Shown one piece after another: positions 29,130-40,400 of a DNA stretch of 64,000 nucleotides. The notes beneath the pieces are model-generated. The model ran no database searches and had not been told where the DNA came from. It saw only the letters and a program-made list of their open reading frames with translations. The stretch is from Diplonema papillatum (taxonomy: Eukaryota > Euglenozoa > Diplonemea > Diplonemida > Diplonemidae): positions 62,001-126,000 of the forward strand of contig JAPJBO010000659.1 in NCBI GenBank assembly GCA_030068145.1, written 5' to 3'. The position numbers were made by a program, and so were the translations under genes. Position 1 is the stretch's first letter. Each line of letters opens with the position of its first letter.

Positions 29130-30211
29130 TACCTTAGGGGCCTAGGAACAAATTTAAATGACCTTAGGGGCCTAATCGGGGACCTTTAGGTCCTCAAAAT
29201 GATTTAAAATTTGTTTTTCTCGGGGGAAAAATACGAACATGCTCAAAAATCGCTAAGTACAATGCCTGCACAAAATACTGGGCAAAATTTGTCAACAATT
29301 CGAAAAATGCATTTTGGGGCCTTTAGGTCCTCAAAATGATTTAAAATTTGTTGTCCATTGGGAATTGTGCCGAAAATGTACTTGTCAAAAAATTTCGAAA
29401 AAAATTTCGAAAAAAATTTCGAAAAAAATTTCGAAAAAAATTTGAAAGAACACAGAACCAACAACAGGAGGCGGGGGTTAAGCAGGACGCGAACATTAGG
29501 CTCGAAGAACGGCCACAGTCACAGAATGTGAAAACAGGAGGGTTCACCTGTATAGAGTGCAATTCTCTAAAATCCTTCAGGAACCGAAAATGCAGCCACA
29601 AAACAACCCCACAACTAGCACCCAACACAACAGGGTGCCCGAAAAACATCCAGAAAGTTCGAAAACTTGCTCCAGGTCGGTGCAGGTTGAAGAACCGGCC
29701 GGTAGAAGAATAATGCCCCAGAGCAGACAAAGAGACAGTCCCTGAATTCCTGGTGTGTTTGCCTGTCGAGTGCTATTCCCTCCGAAACCTCGGTTCTCTA
29801 AGTGAACTTGCACTCTCAAATCTCATATGGATCAGGCATTAACAAAACGGAATAGGGTGGGATGACCCTTGTGGAGCCTTGGGGGAAGTTCATCGGCTTT
29901 CTGCACTTTGAACGCAAATTCACTTTGCTTGTCAATTCAATGAACAGCCCATGTTATGTGTGTTTTACGTGGTGTGCAGCAATCAGCAGTGGTCTTCTCT
30001 TCCTTTGACGTCCCACCTGTGAGTTTGTGGAAAAATTTTTGGAAATTTTTTGGAAATTTTTTTGGAAATTTTTTGGAATTTTTTTTTTTGAGAAGTACAT
30101 TTTCGGCACAAGTTCCCAATGGGCAACAAATTTTTAAATCATTTTGAGGACCTAAAGGTCCCCGATTAGGCCCCTAAGGTCATTAAAAATTGTTCTTAGG
30201 CCCCTAAGGTA
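29130..30211. mobile_element. TA-flanked inverted-repeat element, 1.08 kb
   Basis: Termini are CCTTAGGGGCCTAGGAACAA (29132 onward) and its inverted counterpart ending CTTAGGCCCCTAAGG (30209), flanked on both sides by TA (29130-29131 and 30210-30211). The arms continue inward (CGGGGACCTTTAGGTCCTC, ATTGTGCCGAAAATGTACTT) to about 200 bp on the right. The left arm has an internal ~130-bp duplication (29190-29320). The inner sides carry an A-rich AAAATTTCG repeat on the left and its T-rich equivalent on the right. The core (about 29450-30000) has no recognised transposase, so it is a non-autonomous candidate of a TA-targeting family. Confidence 0.75.
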
Positions 30212-30958
30212 GGTGACCCTAAAAAAAAAAAACAAGGAAAAAATAGAAAAAGAAACGCTGACGGTAAGGGAAACCCTGCCCCAGAATCGGCGGGCTTGTT
30301 CGAAGCGTGGATTGCGGTTCCATACGAGAGGATGCCGGTGAGGGAAGGGAGGGTAGGGGTTGGGCAGAAATATTCTGGCAGAGTACGACGCTACTGATGC
30401 TCACCCGCCAAAACCCCGTGGTCTGGGGCCGATTGGGGTCGAACTCCATCTGGGGCAAGTGAATGCGTCCACTTTTGGGAAGAAAAAGTACGCCTTATAA
30501 CGGGATTCCTTCACAAAATGCAGTAGTCACTAGTAAGAGACAGCAAAAATCACTAGCAAGAATCTTTGACCACAGGTTAGAATGACTAGTCACATTACTG
30601 CTGAAAAATAAGCACTTTTCAGTAGTAATATAACGTAGTCAGAATTACGAGTATCTTTCTGCCCAAAACACCCCCCTTCCCCCTTTTTGCATCCCCCTTT
30701 CTGCATCGTCACAAATAAAAAGACAGTCCATTAATCCTTGTTCCCGCGCTCGAAAATCAAAATCAAAAAAAAAAAAAAAAAAAACGCACAAAAAACGCAA
30801 ACGCAAACAACGAATGCGGTAGAGTAAGTCTGCCTAAAGAAAATCAACTGCCTTCGGGTGTACACTTGCTGTCGTCGGGTAAGGGGGATTAGCCACATTT
30901 GGAATGTCAGTCCAAATTTGGAAAAGCCGGCGGGGAAAAAGAAGAAGAAGAAGAAGAA
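30212..30958. other. Unassigned sequence with A-tracts
   Basis: No supported gene. A long A-run lies at about 30765-30784. Confidence 0.4.
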
Positions 30959-31217
30959 AAAGGCCGCTCCGGGTCCGGGAACGTGACGGTCAACCTCAGC
31001 TTGCAAGGCTTGAGTCGGAGGCAGCACAGTGCCACAACCCCGTCCGCTCTGCCCTGTGGCTGACGTCTTGACGAGCTTATGTTCAGCGCAAGCGCCAAGC
31101 CCCAAGGTGCGCCACGCCTTTGATGCTTTAGTTTGGGAAATCGGTAGCCACTCGTAGGCCCGTGGACGCCGAACACGTGAAGCTTGGCTCCCGTGTAGCA
31201 GGCTTTCCCTGGTACCT
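30959..31217 (+). repeat. Dispersed repeat R4, copy 3
   Basis: Same family as 22753-23003, preceded by a GAAGAA tract. Confidence 0.75.
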
Positions 31218-31306
31218 TGGGAAAACACAGTGCTCCTGCTAAGAAAAAAAGCCCGTCTTTAATGACACCAAAAATTATTTCTTTCAAAAAATCCACCCGG
31301 CAAAAA

Positions 31307-31360
31307 CAGGCCGGTCTTTTCTTTGCCGAAAAAAGACCGGCTAGCCGGCCTTTTTGGCAA
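31307..31360. repeat. Hairpin repeat, copy 1
   Basis: GCCGGTCTTTTCTTTGCCG is followed by AAAAAAGACCGGCTAGCCGG, giving an 11-bp stem with a further GCCGG/CCGGC overlap. An almost identical copy lies at 31666-31719. R5 copy 2 (31364-31475) lies between them. Confidence 0.75.
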
Positions 31361-31363
31361 AAA

Positions 31364-31475
31364 AACGCGGGTCTACCCCTACACGACAAATCACACAAAC
31401 ACAACAGGTCAAAAGTCCTGAGTGAGAAAACAACACACGGTGGTGTAAGCGAAGAACAAAAACACTACACTCCAA
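31364..31475 (+). repeat. Dispersed repeat R5, copy 2 (partial)
   Basis: TCTACCCCTACACGACAAAT and AAGTCCTGAGTGAG match 19090-19190. Confidence 0.65.
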
Positions 31476-31665
31476 GAAGGAAAGTACTTGGTGTCGGTCA
31501 CAAACAGTCCCGGACATGGCTAGCCATAACCCATAACGAAAGCGTGCACTAAATATACAACCCGTAACCACATAGCCCTTTCTTGCTCTCCGAACCCATT
31601 CCATGAACGGTCACACGGAGACCCTAAAACCCCGGAATTTCAAGCGAACTTTAACTCTAAAAAAA

Positions 31666-31719
31666 GGCCGGTCTTTTCTTTGCCGAAAAAAGACCGGCTA
31701 GCCGGCCTTTTTGGCAAAA
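31666..31719. repeat. Hairpin repeat, copy 2
   Basis: Direct copy of 31307-31360. It is preceded by motif R6 (31618-31665). Confidence 0.75.
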
Positions 31720-32384
31720 AAAGACGAGCTGCAACCGACCAGAGCCGGAGGCCGTGGCATTGAGTAGTAGTGCAGGTGGGCTGATCGCAACAACAGTTCA
31801 GCAGGAAAGAGGGACTCTCGTGAACAAAATGCCTGGACAAAAGCGCAGCTGGCAGGAGAATGAGGACAGAGCGCAGAAAAAGCTGCGGCAGACGGCACGG
31901 TTCGACGCAGTTCCGAAGGTGAGCCGTCCAGAGATGATTGACAGCCTCTCGCGGGTGGATTCTGCGGGCCTTCAGGAACTCGATGACGCAACTCGCTGAA
32001 TGCCAAGTTCAAGGCTTACGCTCCACGTGTGGAACGTGTGGATTTCCACACGTTAATTCTTTTTTGGATTTTGTTCCACCACGTGTGAACCCACAGGTAC
32101 CACATGTGGATTTTGATTTATTGGTTCACATGCAGGGGAGTCTAGGCCCGCTAGTGGTCAAGGCCGCACAGCCAGGTGTCGCCAAGTCCAGTAGCTACCT
32201 AGCGACGCTATTTTTTTTTCTTTTTTAGTACTAACAATCTTGTGGGTTGCCCTTCAATGTATTGTGCAGGCTAAAAAGACGTAGGCAGCGTGTTTTGGTG
32301 GTTGATCAGAATTCCTTACCTGAATACACACAGGGTAACTACAAGTGGGAAAACGATCAACCGGCACGCACAAAATGAGGGGAA
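31720..32384. other. Unassigned sequence with CACATGTGG-type palindromes
   Basis: Around 32025-32130 several ACGTGTGGA and CCACATGTGG motifs occur that recur at 60738-60790. The open frame near 31754-31999 is short and unsupported. Confidence 0.4.
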
Positions 32385-32475
32385 AGGTTTCTTTCCCCTC
32401 GAACCTTAAGCGCCCACATGTGGACCATACGTATTTTCTCTGAGACCGAAAACGGAGCGTAAGCCCTGGATACGG
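32385..32475 (-). repeat. Dispersed repeat R7, copy 2
   Basis: Reverse complement of 27608-27690. Confidence 0.65.
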
Positions 32476-32814
32476 TAAAACAAAGCATTTCCCGTTTTAC
32501 CCGTTTTCACATTTTCTTTTGGAAACCCCACGGATCACCACAAGTACACACTAAGCTGAACTTCACAAGCACTCAAAAAGGTCGAAAGGCAACAATCTGT
32601 ACGTCCATTCGGGATCGTCGGAAACACAAAAAAAGGTCGCGCAAGACAACAGACTGACGCGCGTCGTCGAAAAAAAGAAAGAAATAAACAGTCCGGAAAG
32701 AGAGACGGATACGAATTCATAACCTATCTTCATTTCGTTTGTCAGCCGGGGGGGGGGAGGTTTTTTTGCAGTAGTTTTCTCGCTCGTGGTTCCGCGCTTT
32801 TTCACCTCTCTCCG

Positions 32815-32886
32815 CAGACGACCATCTCGCAGATCCGGGAGGACCTGGAACGGCCACCTGCGAAACAACGGCGAGGGTCCCCGCAG
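32815..32886 (+). pseudogene. Small fragment of the 45-residue-repeat gene
   Basis: ACGACCATCTCGCAGATCCG and GGAGGACCTGGAACGG match 42158-42196. A second short match is CCACCTGCGAA plus GCGAGGGTCCC. The piece has an internal deletion and runs straight into the 11-bp satellite. Confidence 0.7.
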
Positions 32887-32891
32887 ATAAA

Positions 32892-33666
32892 GACCCATAA
32901 AAGACCCATAAACGACCCATAAAAGACTCAGAAAAGACCCATAAACGACCCATAAAAGACCCATAAAAGACCCATAAACGACCCATAAAAGACCCATAAA
33001 AGACCCATAAAAGACCCATAAAAGACCCATAAAAGACCCATAAAAGACCCATAAAAGACCCATAAAAGACCCATAAAAGACCCATAAAAGACCCATAAAA
33101 GACCCATAAAAGACCCATAAAAGACCCATAAAAGACCCATAAAAGACCCATAAAAGACCCATAAAAGACCCATAAAAGACCCATAAAAGACCCATAAAAG
33201 ACCCATAAAAGACCCATAAAAGACCCATAAAAGACCCATAAAAGACCCATAAAAGACCCATAAAAGACCCATAAAAGACCCATAAAAGACCCATAAAAGA
33301 CCCATAAAAGACCCATAAAAGACCCATAAAAGACCCATAAAAGACCCATAAAAGACCCATAAAAGACCCATAAAAGACCCATAAAAGACCCATAAAAGAC
33401 CCATAAAAGACCCATAAAAGACCCATAAAAGAAAAGACCCATAAAAGACCCATAAAAGACCCATAAAAGACCCATAAAAGACCCATAAAAGACCCATAAA
33501 AGACCCATAAAAGACCCATAAAAGACCCATAAAAGACCCATAAACGACTCAGAAAAGACCCATAAACGACCCATAAAAGACCCAGAAAAGACCCATAAAA
33601 GACCCATAAACGACCCAGAAAAGACCCAGAAAAGACCCATAAAAGACCCGCGCAGGACCCATAAGG
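32892..33666. repeat. 11-bp minisatellite, about 70 copies
   Basis: The unit is GACCCATAAAA, with variants GACCCATAAAC, GACTCAGAAAA and GACCCAGAAAA clustered at both ends. On the minus strand all frames are open and encode an 11-residue repeat (FMGLLWVFYGS). The plus strand is stopped by TAA. The variant-rich edges and uniform centre suit expansion from the middle. Confidence 0.95.
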
Positions 33667-33803
33667 GACCATAAACGACCCAAAAGTAACCGAGTGATCC
33701 CAAGTGTTGCAACTACCGGAACAGGAAACAACGCAGCCCACACCCAAGGACCCACAAAGAACTAGGCATAACCCCCGGTAAGAACTCGGCAAAACCTGAT
33801 CAC

Positions 33804-34186
33804 ACTGCCTGTGCAAGCTGATCATCCAACCACCAGGCTACCATAACATTATATAAGGTGCCAGCATTTTGCGGGGGGAAGAGAGGGTTTCTCGCTGCAT
33901 GCACGGAAGATGTGGCGGGCGGCACTCGTCTGGCGAAGGGGCGGTGAGGGGCGGGTTGCTGCCGCACGACCCGCATACCATTCAGACGACCATCTCGCAG
34001 ATCCGGGAGGACCCGGAACGGAGCCCGCGGCGCACCCTCGACAGCCACCTGCGAACGGCCGCGAGGGTCCCTGCTGCCGCTGCTGCTGCTGCTACTAGAT
34101 CGCGGGCGTACCTGTCTCCGAAGCCGTCTGCGTACCCTGCACTCGCACCCGCAGCCAGCACCCCCTTCCGACCGCAGAGCGGGAAG
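33804..34186 (+). pseudogene. Truncated 5' copy of the 45-residue-repeat gene
   Basis: The bases match 41988-42365 closely, covering the upstream region and the first ~95 codons (ATG 33899, MHGR). The frame is kept through QTTISQIRE and SPKPSAYPAL and then diverges. A TATATAAGG box (33850-33858) lies ~41 bases before the ATG. The equivalent in the intact gene is GTATGTAAGG. LINE-B and its host MITE now separate this copy from the gene. Confidence 0.85.
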
Positions 34187-34712
34187 AGATTAGTCTTACC
34201 ATCGTATTGTGTCAGCTAAACCTCCCCGTGGCACGTCCCAACAAACGCACGCCTGTACTTTCTCCACATACCTACTCTGTGTGTAAGATCGCGTTTTTCC
34301 GTGTTTAAGATCGCCCCCCAAAAACCCCGATCTTAAACCAGGGGACTTGGAAACCCGGTTTCCCGGTTTCAGAAACCGAGTTTTTCCGGTTTCGGGGTTT
34401 CAAAAAAATAAAAATAATTTATGAATTATGATTTCAAGTGGCCCCCCTGTTCTGTACTGTACTGCAATTACATGGCGCGTCACGGTGTGTTCTGTACTGT
34501 CACTGCAATTCGAAGCTTTTCACTTACCATCTCCGTAGTTTGATAGTGAGCACACCAATACCGCAAGCTTATATCTCACCACCCCCCTTCGTCCCCTTGT
34601 TTGCGTGCGCGGGGCGACGGTTCCACCCACAGGCACCACAGAGCCCCAAAACCGGGTTTTTGGCTGGCTTTTTTGCTCGGTCAGACAAAGAGCTAAAGTC
34701 CTCTGTCTTAAA
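34187..34712. other. Unassigned sequence
   Basis: No gene seen. Short self-complementary stretches occur near 34280-34410 (AAGATCG/CGATCTT, GAAACCCGG/CCGGTTTC). Confidence 0.4.
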
Positions 34713-35188
34713 CACGGGTCCAGGGATTATCCTGTATGGTTAAAAAATTTTTTTTTCACCAAAAAAAAAAGAATTCTGAAAACAGGCCGGTGAAAAAAGA
34801 TTTTTTAACCATGGGGATTTCTGGTGAAAACTTTTTGGCAAGGGACCCAGGCTACAGGCTCAGATCCTGGAGTCGTAGTTGCTGTTTTGTGTACAGCCTG
34901 CCAGCGATGTGGTCCAGAAATATCTCTGGGGCCATGAGGGGCGTTGGGATTAGCGTGTTGGGGGGCGCCTGTCGTGAGCAGCTTCGCCCTGCCTCGATTC
35001 GTTGAAAGGCGTTGAGGCCATCATGCCGTAGTGCCGTAGTGCCCACTGGGACTGACAAGTGAAGGCTACAACTAAGTGGAGAAGCAGCAGCCAGATTGTG
35101 TTTTCCATCACACCCAGTAATCAGTCACTGGAGGATCGTTTGCTATTCTGAAGCTCACAGGCCTGAAAGGATTTTGAAACTAAAAGAG

Positions 35189-35587
35189 ATGTCGCTCACC
35201 GCATTTGGTTTTAGTGGTGGTGCCACTGGCCCTGATGACAATACATTGCAGTACGACTACAGCAACTGGAAGGGACCGAAGTTGGAGAAACAGGCTCTCC
35301 TGAGAGGTGTCCAGCAGGGAACCGGGACGAACAGGTTGAAAGGCGCAGCTCTTTGGGACACTGCTTGCTTCAGCAATCCCAGCTTTCCCACACGCAGCGT
35401 GGGAAAAAAATTTTCTGGCCATATCAAAGATGAATCTGTACTTTATTGGTGGCTTGCCGTGGCTACCTTGAAGGAAAGCGGCTCCGGGTTCTGCCCGGAA
35501 ACACCTCGGGTGAAGAAAAAAGAAGTGGTGGGATATCAGATCAGAAAAAGAGAGAACGAGTATAAGTATCAGCTAAGAGAAGCGTGA
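35189..35587 (+). CDS. Small ORF in the LINE-B 5' UTR, unknown
   Basis: This 132-codon frame starts at ATG 35189 (MSLTAFGFSGGATGPDDN) and ends 30 bases before the ORF1 ATG. It is fairly hydrophilic and ends in a basic stretch (VKKKEVVGYQIRKRENEYKY). I recognise no domain. Its position recalls extra upstream ORFs in some LINEs, but the frame could be chance or captured host sequence. Confidence 0.3.
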   Translation: MSLTAFGFSGGATGPDDNTLQYDYSNWKGPKLEKQALLRGVQQGTGTNRLKGAALWDTACFSNPSFPTRSVGKKFSGHIKDESVLYWWLAVATLKESGSGFCPETPRVKKKEVVGYQIRKRENEYKYQLREA

Positions 35588-35617
35588 AGGGGGGTCCATC
35601 CCCGCTCTCATTCGAGT

Positions 35618-37420
35618 ATGGATGACGTCGACGCACTGATCGCTAGGGCATCCGCCTTGGCTGGGAAGTGCCATGACAAAAAGACGAGGCAGCAACTGCT
35701 GAAAATCTTAGACGTCATCCTGTCCTTGGTCGAGACAGGGATGGCCGGATCGTCGCCCGCACCGCTTGGCGCCCAGAAACCCGCGCCCCCTTCGACGCAT
35801 GGCTCCGGGGCACAAGAGGCTCGACCTCCGGTATCCGAGAAGCGTTCGGTGTCCGATAAGCGACCGGTATCCGAGAAGCGACCGGACCCCTCCACCGAAG
35901 ATTCATGGGCGGAAAGGATGCGCCGCTCTACATCGACGAAGCAACCGCAGGTGCCTAGCACGTGGTCGGAGAGGACGCGCCGCACCCGTCCGAAGGCCAG
36001 TATGGTCTTCCATGACTGGCAAGTGGCGAAGGTCGGGTCTACCGACGAGTTGAGGAGCGGAAAGGGCGGCCTACTCGTGGCTGCAAGTGTCGAAGATGCG
36101 GAATCCGCATGGGGTGCGGCCCTCGACACCGTCGCGGTTTACCCCGAAGCGAAGGTTGCCGTCGTCTGCAGCGTTCCGTGGGACGGTTCAGTGAGGCACC
36201 TCGTCACCTTGTCTGACGGCGGTCATCAGGACGTATGGTCGCGGTTCCAAAACCTGGCCCTGCCCACGGTGCATTGCAAAGCAGTCAACACCCTCCAGCC
36301 GACGACACAGGTTTGCCTGTTCCAGGTGCGCGCCGCCTACGTCCACGCGGCCACCTGGGATACCGCGATGAAGGCCGCACAATCTGTGCGGATTATGGCG
36401 AAGAAGGCCGCAGAAGCGGAAGGACTGCGCATGGATTGGAGCGCAGTGTTCACAAAGGTGCACCGCCGGCAGGGGGTGTGTGAGGTGAGCGTGCGCGTCC
36501 CGATCGTTGACGTGCAGAAGCTGCTGCGGAGCTCCGGCAAAGCCGGAACATTCTGGAAGGCCTTGTCCTTCGTCAACGGGACGGACACCATGCCGGCGGT
36601 GTGGGTGAGTGACTGCACCCTTGAAGAGGCGCGACGGCTGGCGGCACTGACTCCGAATACGTTCGGGGTAATCGCGGGCACAAAGACGGGTGTCTTCGGC
36701 ATTCGGACGACCCCGGAACACGTTGCCGCCACCGAATCCGCGGTCGGAAAAAAGCTGTCGAAGCGCCAACTGCGTGGCGACAAATACGTGGTCACCACCG
36801 CGTGCGCTTCGGAACACGCGACCGACCTCCTTGCCGCCTGCGCTGCTGCCGGCTGGAAGGTCGAACAAGCCGGGGCCTTCAAGCGACAAGGTAAGACCGT
36901 GTGCATCGTCATCGCCGACACGGGCCCACCTGCACCCGTGTTCTTCCGGCTCGATCGCGCGTCTATTTCGATAAGGAAATACGACCGCTCCACTGACGCG
37001 AGGCAACGGAAGGGATTCTCCACGCAGTGTCAGCGGGAGAAGGTCAAACTCCCACCCGAGTTCTTCGCTAGCCTCAACGAACGGCCCGAGCCGTCTCCGG
37101 GCCAAAAGAGGGGACGCACAGAGGATGAGACAACTGAGTCCCAGGAAAAGCTAGCACGGGTGGACGGCAAGGACAACATGGTCACCGACTGCCGGCACAC
37201 CAGCTGGCAGGAAGCACACTCGAACGCCGAAGCTTTCCTCTGCGTGGTCTGCGCCAAAGGCATGCAGGTCGGACAAGCCAAGCGGCTTTGCGCGCACGGC
37301 CCCTGCCAGGCTGCAATCTGTCACGCATGCTGGACTAAGTCGCGGGCCACGCCGCCAACTTCATCTCCCTCGCCCGCGCAGGCGACCGCCGACGTCCCCC
37401 CCCCGGAGTCACAATGGTGA
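35618..37420 (+). CDS. LINE-B ORF1, Gag-like RNA-binding candidate
   Basis: The protein is 600 residues, starting at ATG 35618. The N-terminus is short and helical (DALIARASALAGKCHDKKTR). A Pro/Ser-rich segment follows with three related PVSEKR-type repeats. The central region (~125-460) has a regular alpha/beta-looking character (WQVAKVGSTDELRSGKGGLL; YVVTTACASEHATDLLAACA), but I do not recognise it. The C-terminus holds a Cys/His cluster at about residues 528-572 (TDCRHTSW, FLCVVCAKGM, LCAHGPCQAAICHACW) that could bind zinc and nucleic acid. In LINEs ORF1 proteins package element RNA. ORF1 overlaps ORF2 by 7 bases (37414-37420), suggesting termination-reinitiation or another coupling. Confidence 0.7.
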   Translation: MDDVDALIARASALAGKCHDKKTRQQLLKILDVILSLVETGMAGSSPAPLGAQKPAPPSTHGSGAQEARPPVSEKRSVSDKRPVSEKRPDPSTEDSWAERMRRSTSTKQPQVPSTWSERTRRTRPKASMVFHDWQVAKVGSTDELRSGKGGLLVAASVEDAESAWGAALDTVAVYPEAKVAVVCSVPWDGSVRHLVTLSDGGHQDVWSRFQNLALPTVHCKAVNTLQPTTQVCLFQVRAAYVHAATWDTAMKAAQSVRIMAKKAAEAEGLRMDWSAVFTKVHRRQGVCEVSVRVPIVDVQKLLRSSGKAGTFWKALSFVNGTDTMPAVWVSDCTLEEARRLAALTPNTFGVIAGTKTGVFGIRTTPEHVAATESAVGKKLSKRQLRGDKYVVTTACASEHATDLLAACAAAGWKVEQAGAFKRQGKTVCIVIADTGPPAPVFFRLDRASISIRKYDRSTDARQRKGFSTQCQREKVKLPPEFFASLNERPEPSPGQKRGRTEDETTESQEKLARVDGKDNMVTDCRHTSWQEAHSNAEAFLCVVCAKGMQVGQAKRLCAHGPCQAAICHACWTKSRATPPTSSPSPAQATADVPPPESQW

Positions 37421-40400
37421 TCCACGCCAACGATTTGTCCCCCCAGCCGACGAGAGAGTTCTATCTGGCCCTCGTAGCGTACGCGCTTCTCGTGACTCAA
37501 GGTATCGAACCCAACCCTGGCCCTCCACCAATTCGAATTGTGACTATAAATGTCACGTCCTTGATGAAGAACCTGTACCTCCTCATCTGCATAGCGGCGG
37601 ACATCATCTGTGTTCAAGAAACGAAGTTGACGAGTGCCGGGCAGAGAAGTATCCGGATGGCCCTGAAACAAGCCGGCGCCCTTGATGTATGGCAACCCTT
37701 CTTCGGCAGCTGCTGTGTTGGGCGGAAGTGCGGCAACAGCGTCCCATCCCAGGTTACAGGAGGTAGTGCAGGAGTCGCGATTTTCGTCAAGAAAGGCTTG
37801 CCTGCATGTATCGTCGAGCCTTTTGACGCAGCCGAGCAACGTGCCTACGAATCGGCCCGCTTCTTGCATGTACGTGTCGCGACAGGTGTAGGTAAAGGAG
37901 CCGTACACGTGGTGTCATTGTACGGTCACTGTGGCATTTCCGAAAAACCCGAGCGGGAAAGGTTGATCGAGGGATCCCTGTGGGGATTGCGCCAGCGCTT
38001 GGGTGCTGTGCCCCTTGTCGCCGCCGGCGATTTCAACACGACCCCCCTCGGTTCCCCGGCGCTCCGATTCGCCTTGCGCAACGGCTGGTCGGACTCTGCC
38101 GAGCTGCAAGCTGAAGCCCTGGGAAGTCCTGCAGAGTTTACATGTTACCACGGTCAGCCGTCACGCATCGACCTTCTTCTCACCAACGAAGTCGCTTCTG
38201 CCGCTCTCGGTCGCGTGGAGACTTTCGAAGCCGGCCTCCCTACGCACAAGGCGGTCCGAGCCACCTTTAATCTTGCAGTATTCCAACAACTGAACCCGGT
38301 ACTCCGGTACCCCCGGGCAATTCCAAGCACCGGGCTGAGCGGCCTGGACGACCCGAATGCCCTCCGGAACGTCTCTGAGAAGTACCGCCTCGGGGACCCT
38401 TGCCCCCCCGGGCTCGAAGGTAGCCCCCGGGTGAACTTCCTCTGGCAACGGACTTCGCGAGCTGCGGAAGAGTACCTCATCCTCAAATCCGGAATCGAAG
38501 GCAACCTAACCGGGTACTGTGGCCGTGGCGTACGTCGGGAATTGAACTCTCAGCGAGTATCGGCGAGGCCGTCCCCTGAAGGTGCGGGAGCCGATACAGC
38601 TTCTTTGAAGAGAGCCAGGTGTCTCCTTGGGCGCATACGGGAGTACGCAGCCGCCAGAGCCAAATGGGAAAGCACAATCGTCTCCCCTGGCCCTTTGCCC
38701 TTCCAGCTTGAGGGACAGTGGACGAAAATACGCTCCTTTCGAAGTTTCGTGTTGCAGCGCACGGATGGGAAGTGTGCTCTGCCACCCGAGCCGCCGTCAG
38801 CGAAAATCGGAAGAGGCCTCGCGTTTACCGTCTCAGGACTGTGTCGTGACCTGGCGCATAGCACGCTAACTTCGAGATACCTGAAGAGCGCGAGGAGTCA
38901 GCGGGAGCTTCGCGACCCCCTGGGGAAGGAATCGTTCGCTTGGGTGAAGAAAGACGCGCCATCGGGGTTATCGTTTGTAACTGGGGCCGATGGGCGGCTC
39001 ACTGCGAACTTGGCAGAAGTTGACGCGTTGGTGAGGAGGAGTTGGGATCCAGTGCTCCGCATGTACGCCGAGAAGAGGGAACCCGAGTTTGCCCCTTTCT
39101 TCCAGGAGTACAAAGACTTTATCACGCAACACCCATGCAATCTAAATCCGATCACGGCCGAGCGGCTTCGTCAGGTGGCGAAAAAGAAGAGCGTACAGAC
39201 GTCTTGCGGTGTAGACGGCTGGCGCATGCGTGAAATCGCCGTTCTGCCGAATGCAATCCTGGAAAGCTTTGTCGTGGTGCTCAACGAGGTAGAGGAAACC
39301 GGCTTCTGGCCCGACGGAGTCCTGGACGCAATGGTCACCTTAATTCCTAAAGGAGAAGGGAGTGATCCACTGAAGCTGCGTCCGATTACTGTCTCGAGCG
39401 TGGTATACCGACTCTGGGCTAGCGTGCGCCTACAGGATGTCATGCTCTGGCAAGAGCTATGGATTCACGGGTCGCAACATGGTTTCCGGCACGGCCACTC
39501 CTGCGACGACGTGGTCATGGATATCGCCCTATCGATAGAGGAATCACTGACAAACGGTACACCCCTGTGCGGGGTCGCACTCGACTTTGCCAAGTGCTTT
39601 GACCGCGTCCCTCAGGCCCTGGTGCTCGACTTGATGGAGGCGCTTGGGCTTCACGAGCGTGTGCTGGCACCCTTACGCCACATATACAAGCACCTGAGGC
39701 GTCGCTTCCGGTACCCCTTGGGAGTCGGCGAGATGTTCACTGTCACCAACGGAATTCTCCAGGGCTGCCCGATATCAGTGGTCCTGATCAACGCGCTCCT
39801 CTCTGTTCTCTCGAAGGCCTTGGTCAGCCGAGCTCGGGTGAGTCCGAAGTCGTTCGCCGACGATCTGTACCTGCTGTCGCAACTTGCGAGGCTACTCCAA
39901 GAGGGAATTCGAACCACAGAGGTGTTCGACAGCCTGACAGGCTTTGCCCTCAACGAGGACAAGTCGGTCTCCTTCTCGACGTCCCCAGAGCCTCCTCGCC
40001 TCGTGATCGGTCGCAAAATAATTCGATCGAGCAAAATAGTGAAGGTTTTGGGTGTCCCCCTGGGCACAGAGGGACCCGTTGACAACCGCAGGGCCAACGC
40101 CACGGTCGAGGCCGCGGCCAGACTTGAGGCGGCGCCGCTCATGCATCGCACGAAGTTCCGCATAATGCAGACGATCGCAGCCTCCGCGTATTACGGGGCG
40201 GCCTACTGCACGAATACAACAGGTGGCTTCGTCAACAGCTCAACGCTCCGAACGGCACTCTCCGCTTGCGTGATCCCTCGATCTAACCGGGCGAAGAGCC
40301 CTCTTGCGGTTCTCTCCCTGGTTGCAAAAGCACACCTGTGTGATCCGGCATGCGCCTCAGGTTTCAGCTTATTCCGCACGTTCGTGAAACAATACGGGAA

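Noticed and set aside
32563-33825. Hydrophobic FMGLLWVFYGS repeat protein (membrane-protein look)
   Set aside because: It is a translation of the 11-bp array GACCCATAAAA, with the same peptide in every minus-strand frame.
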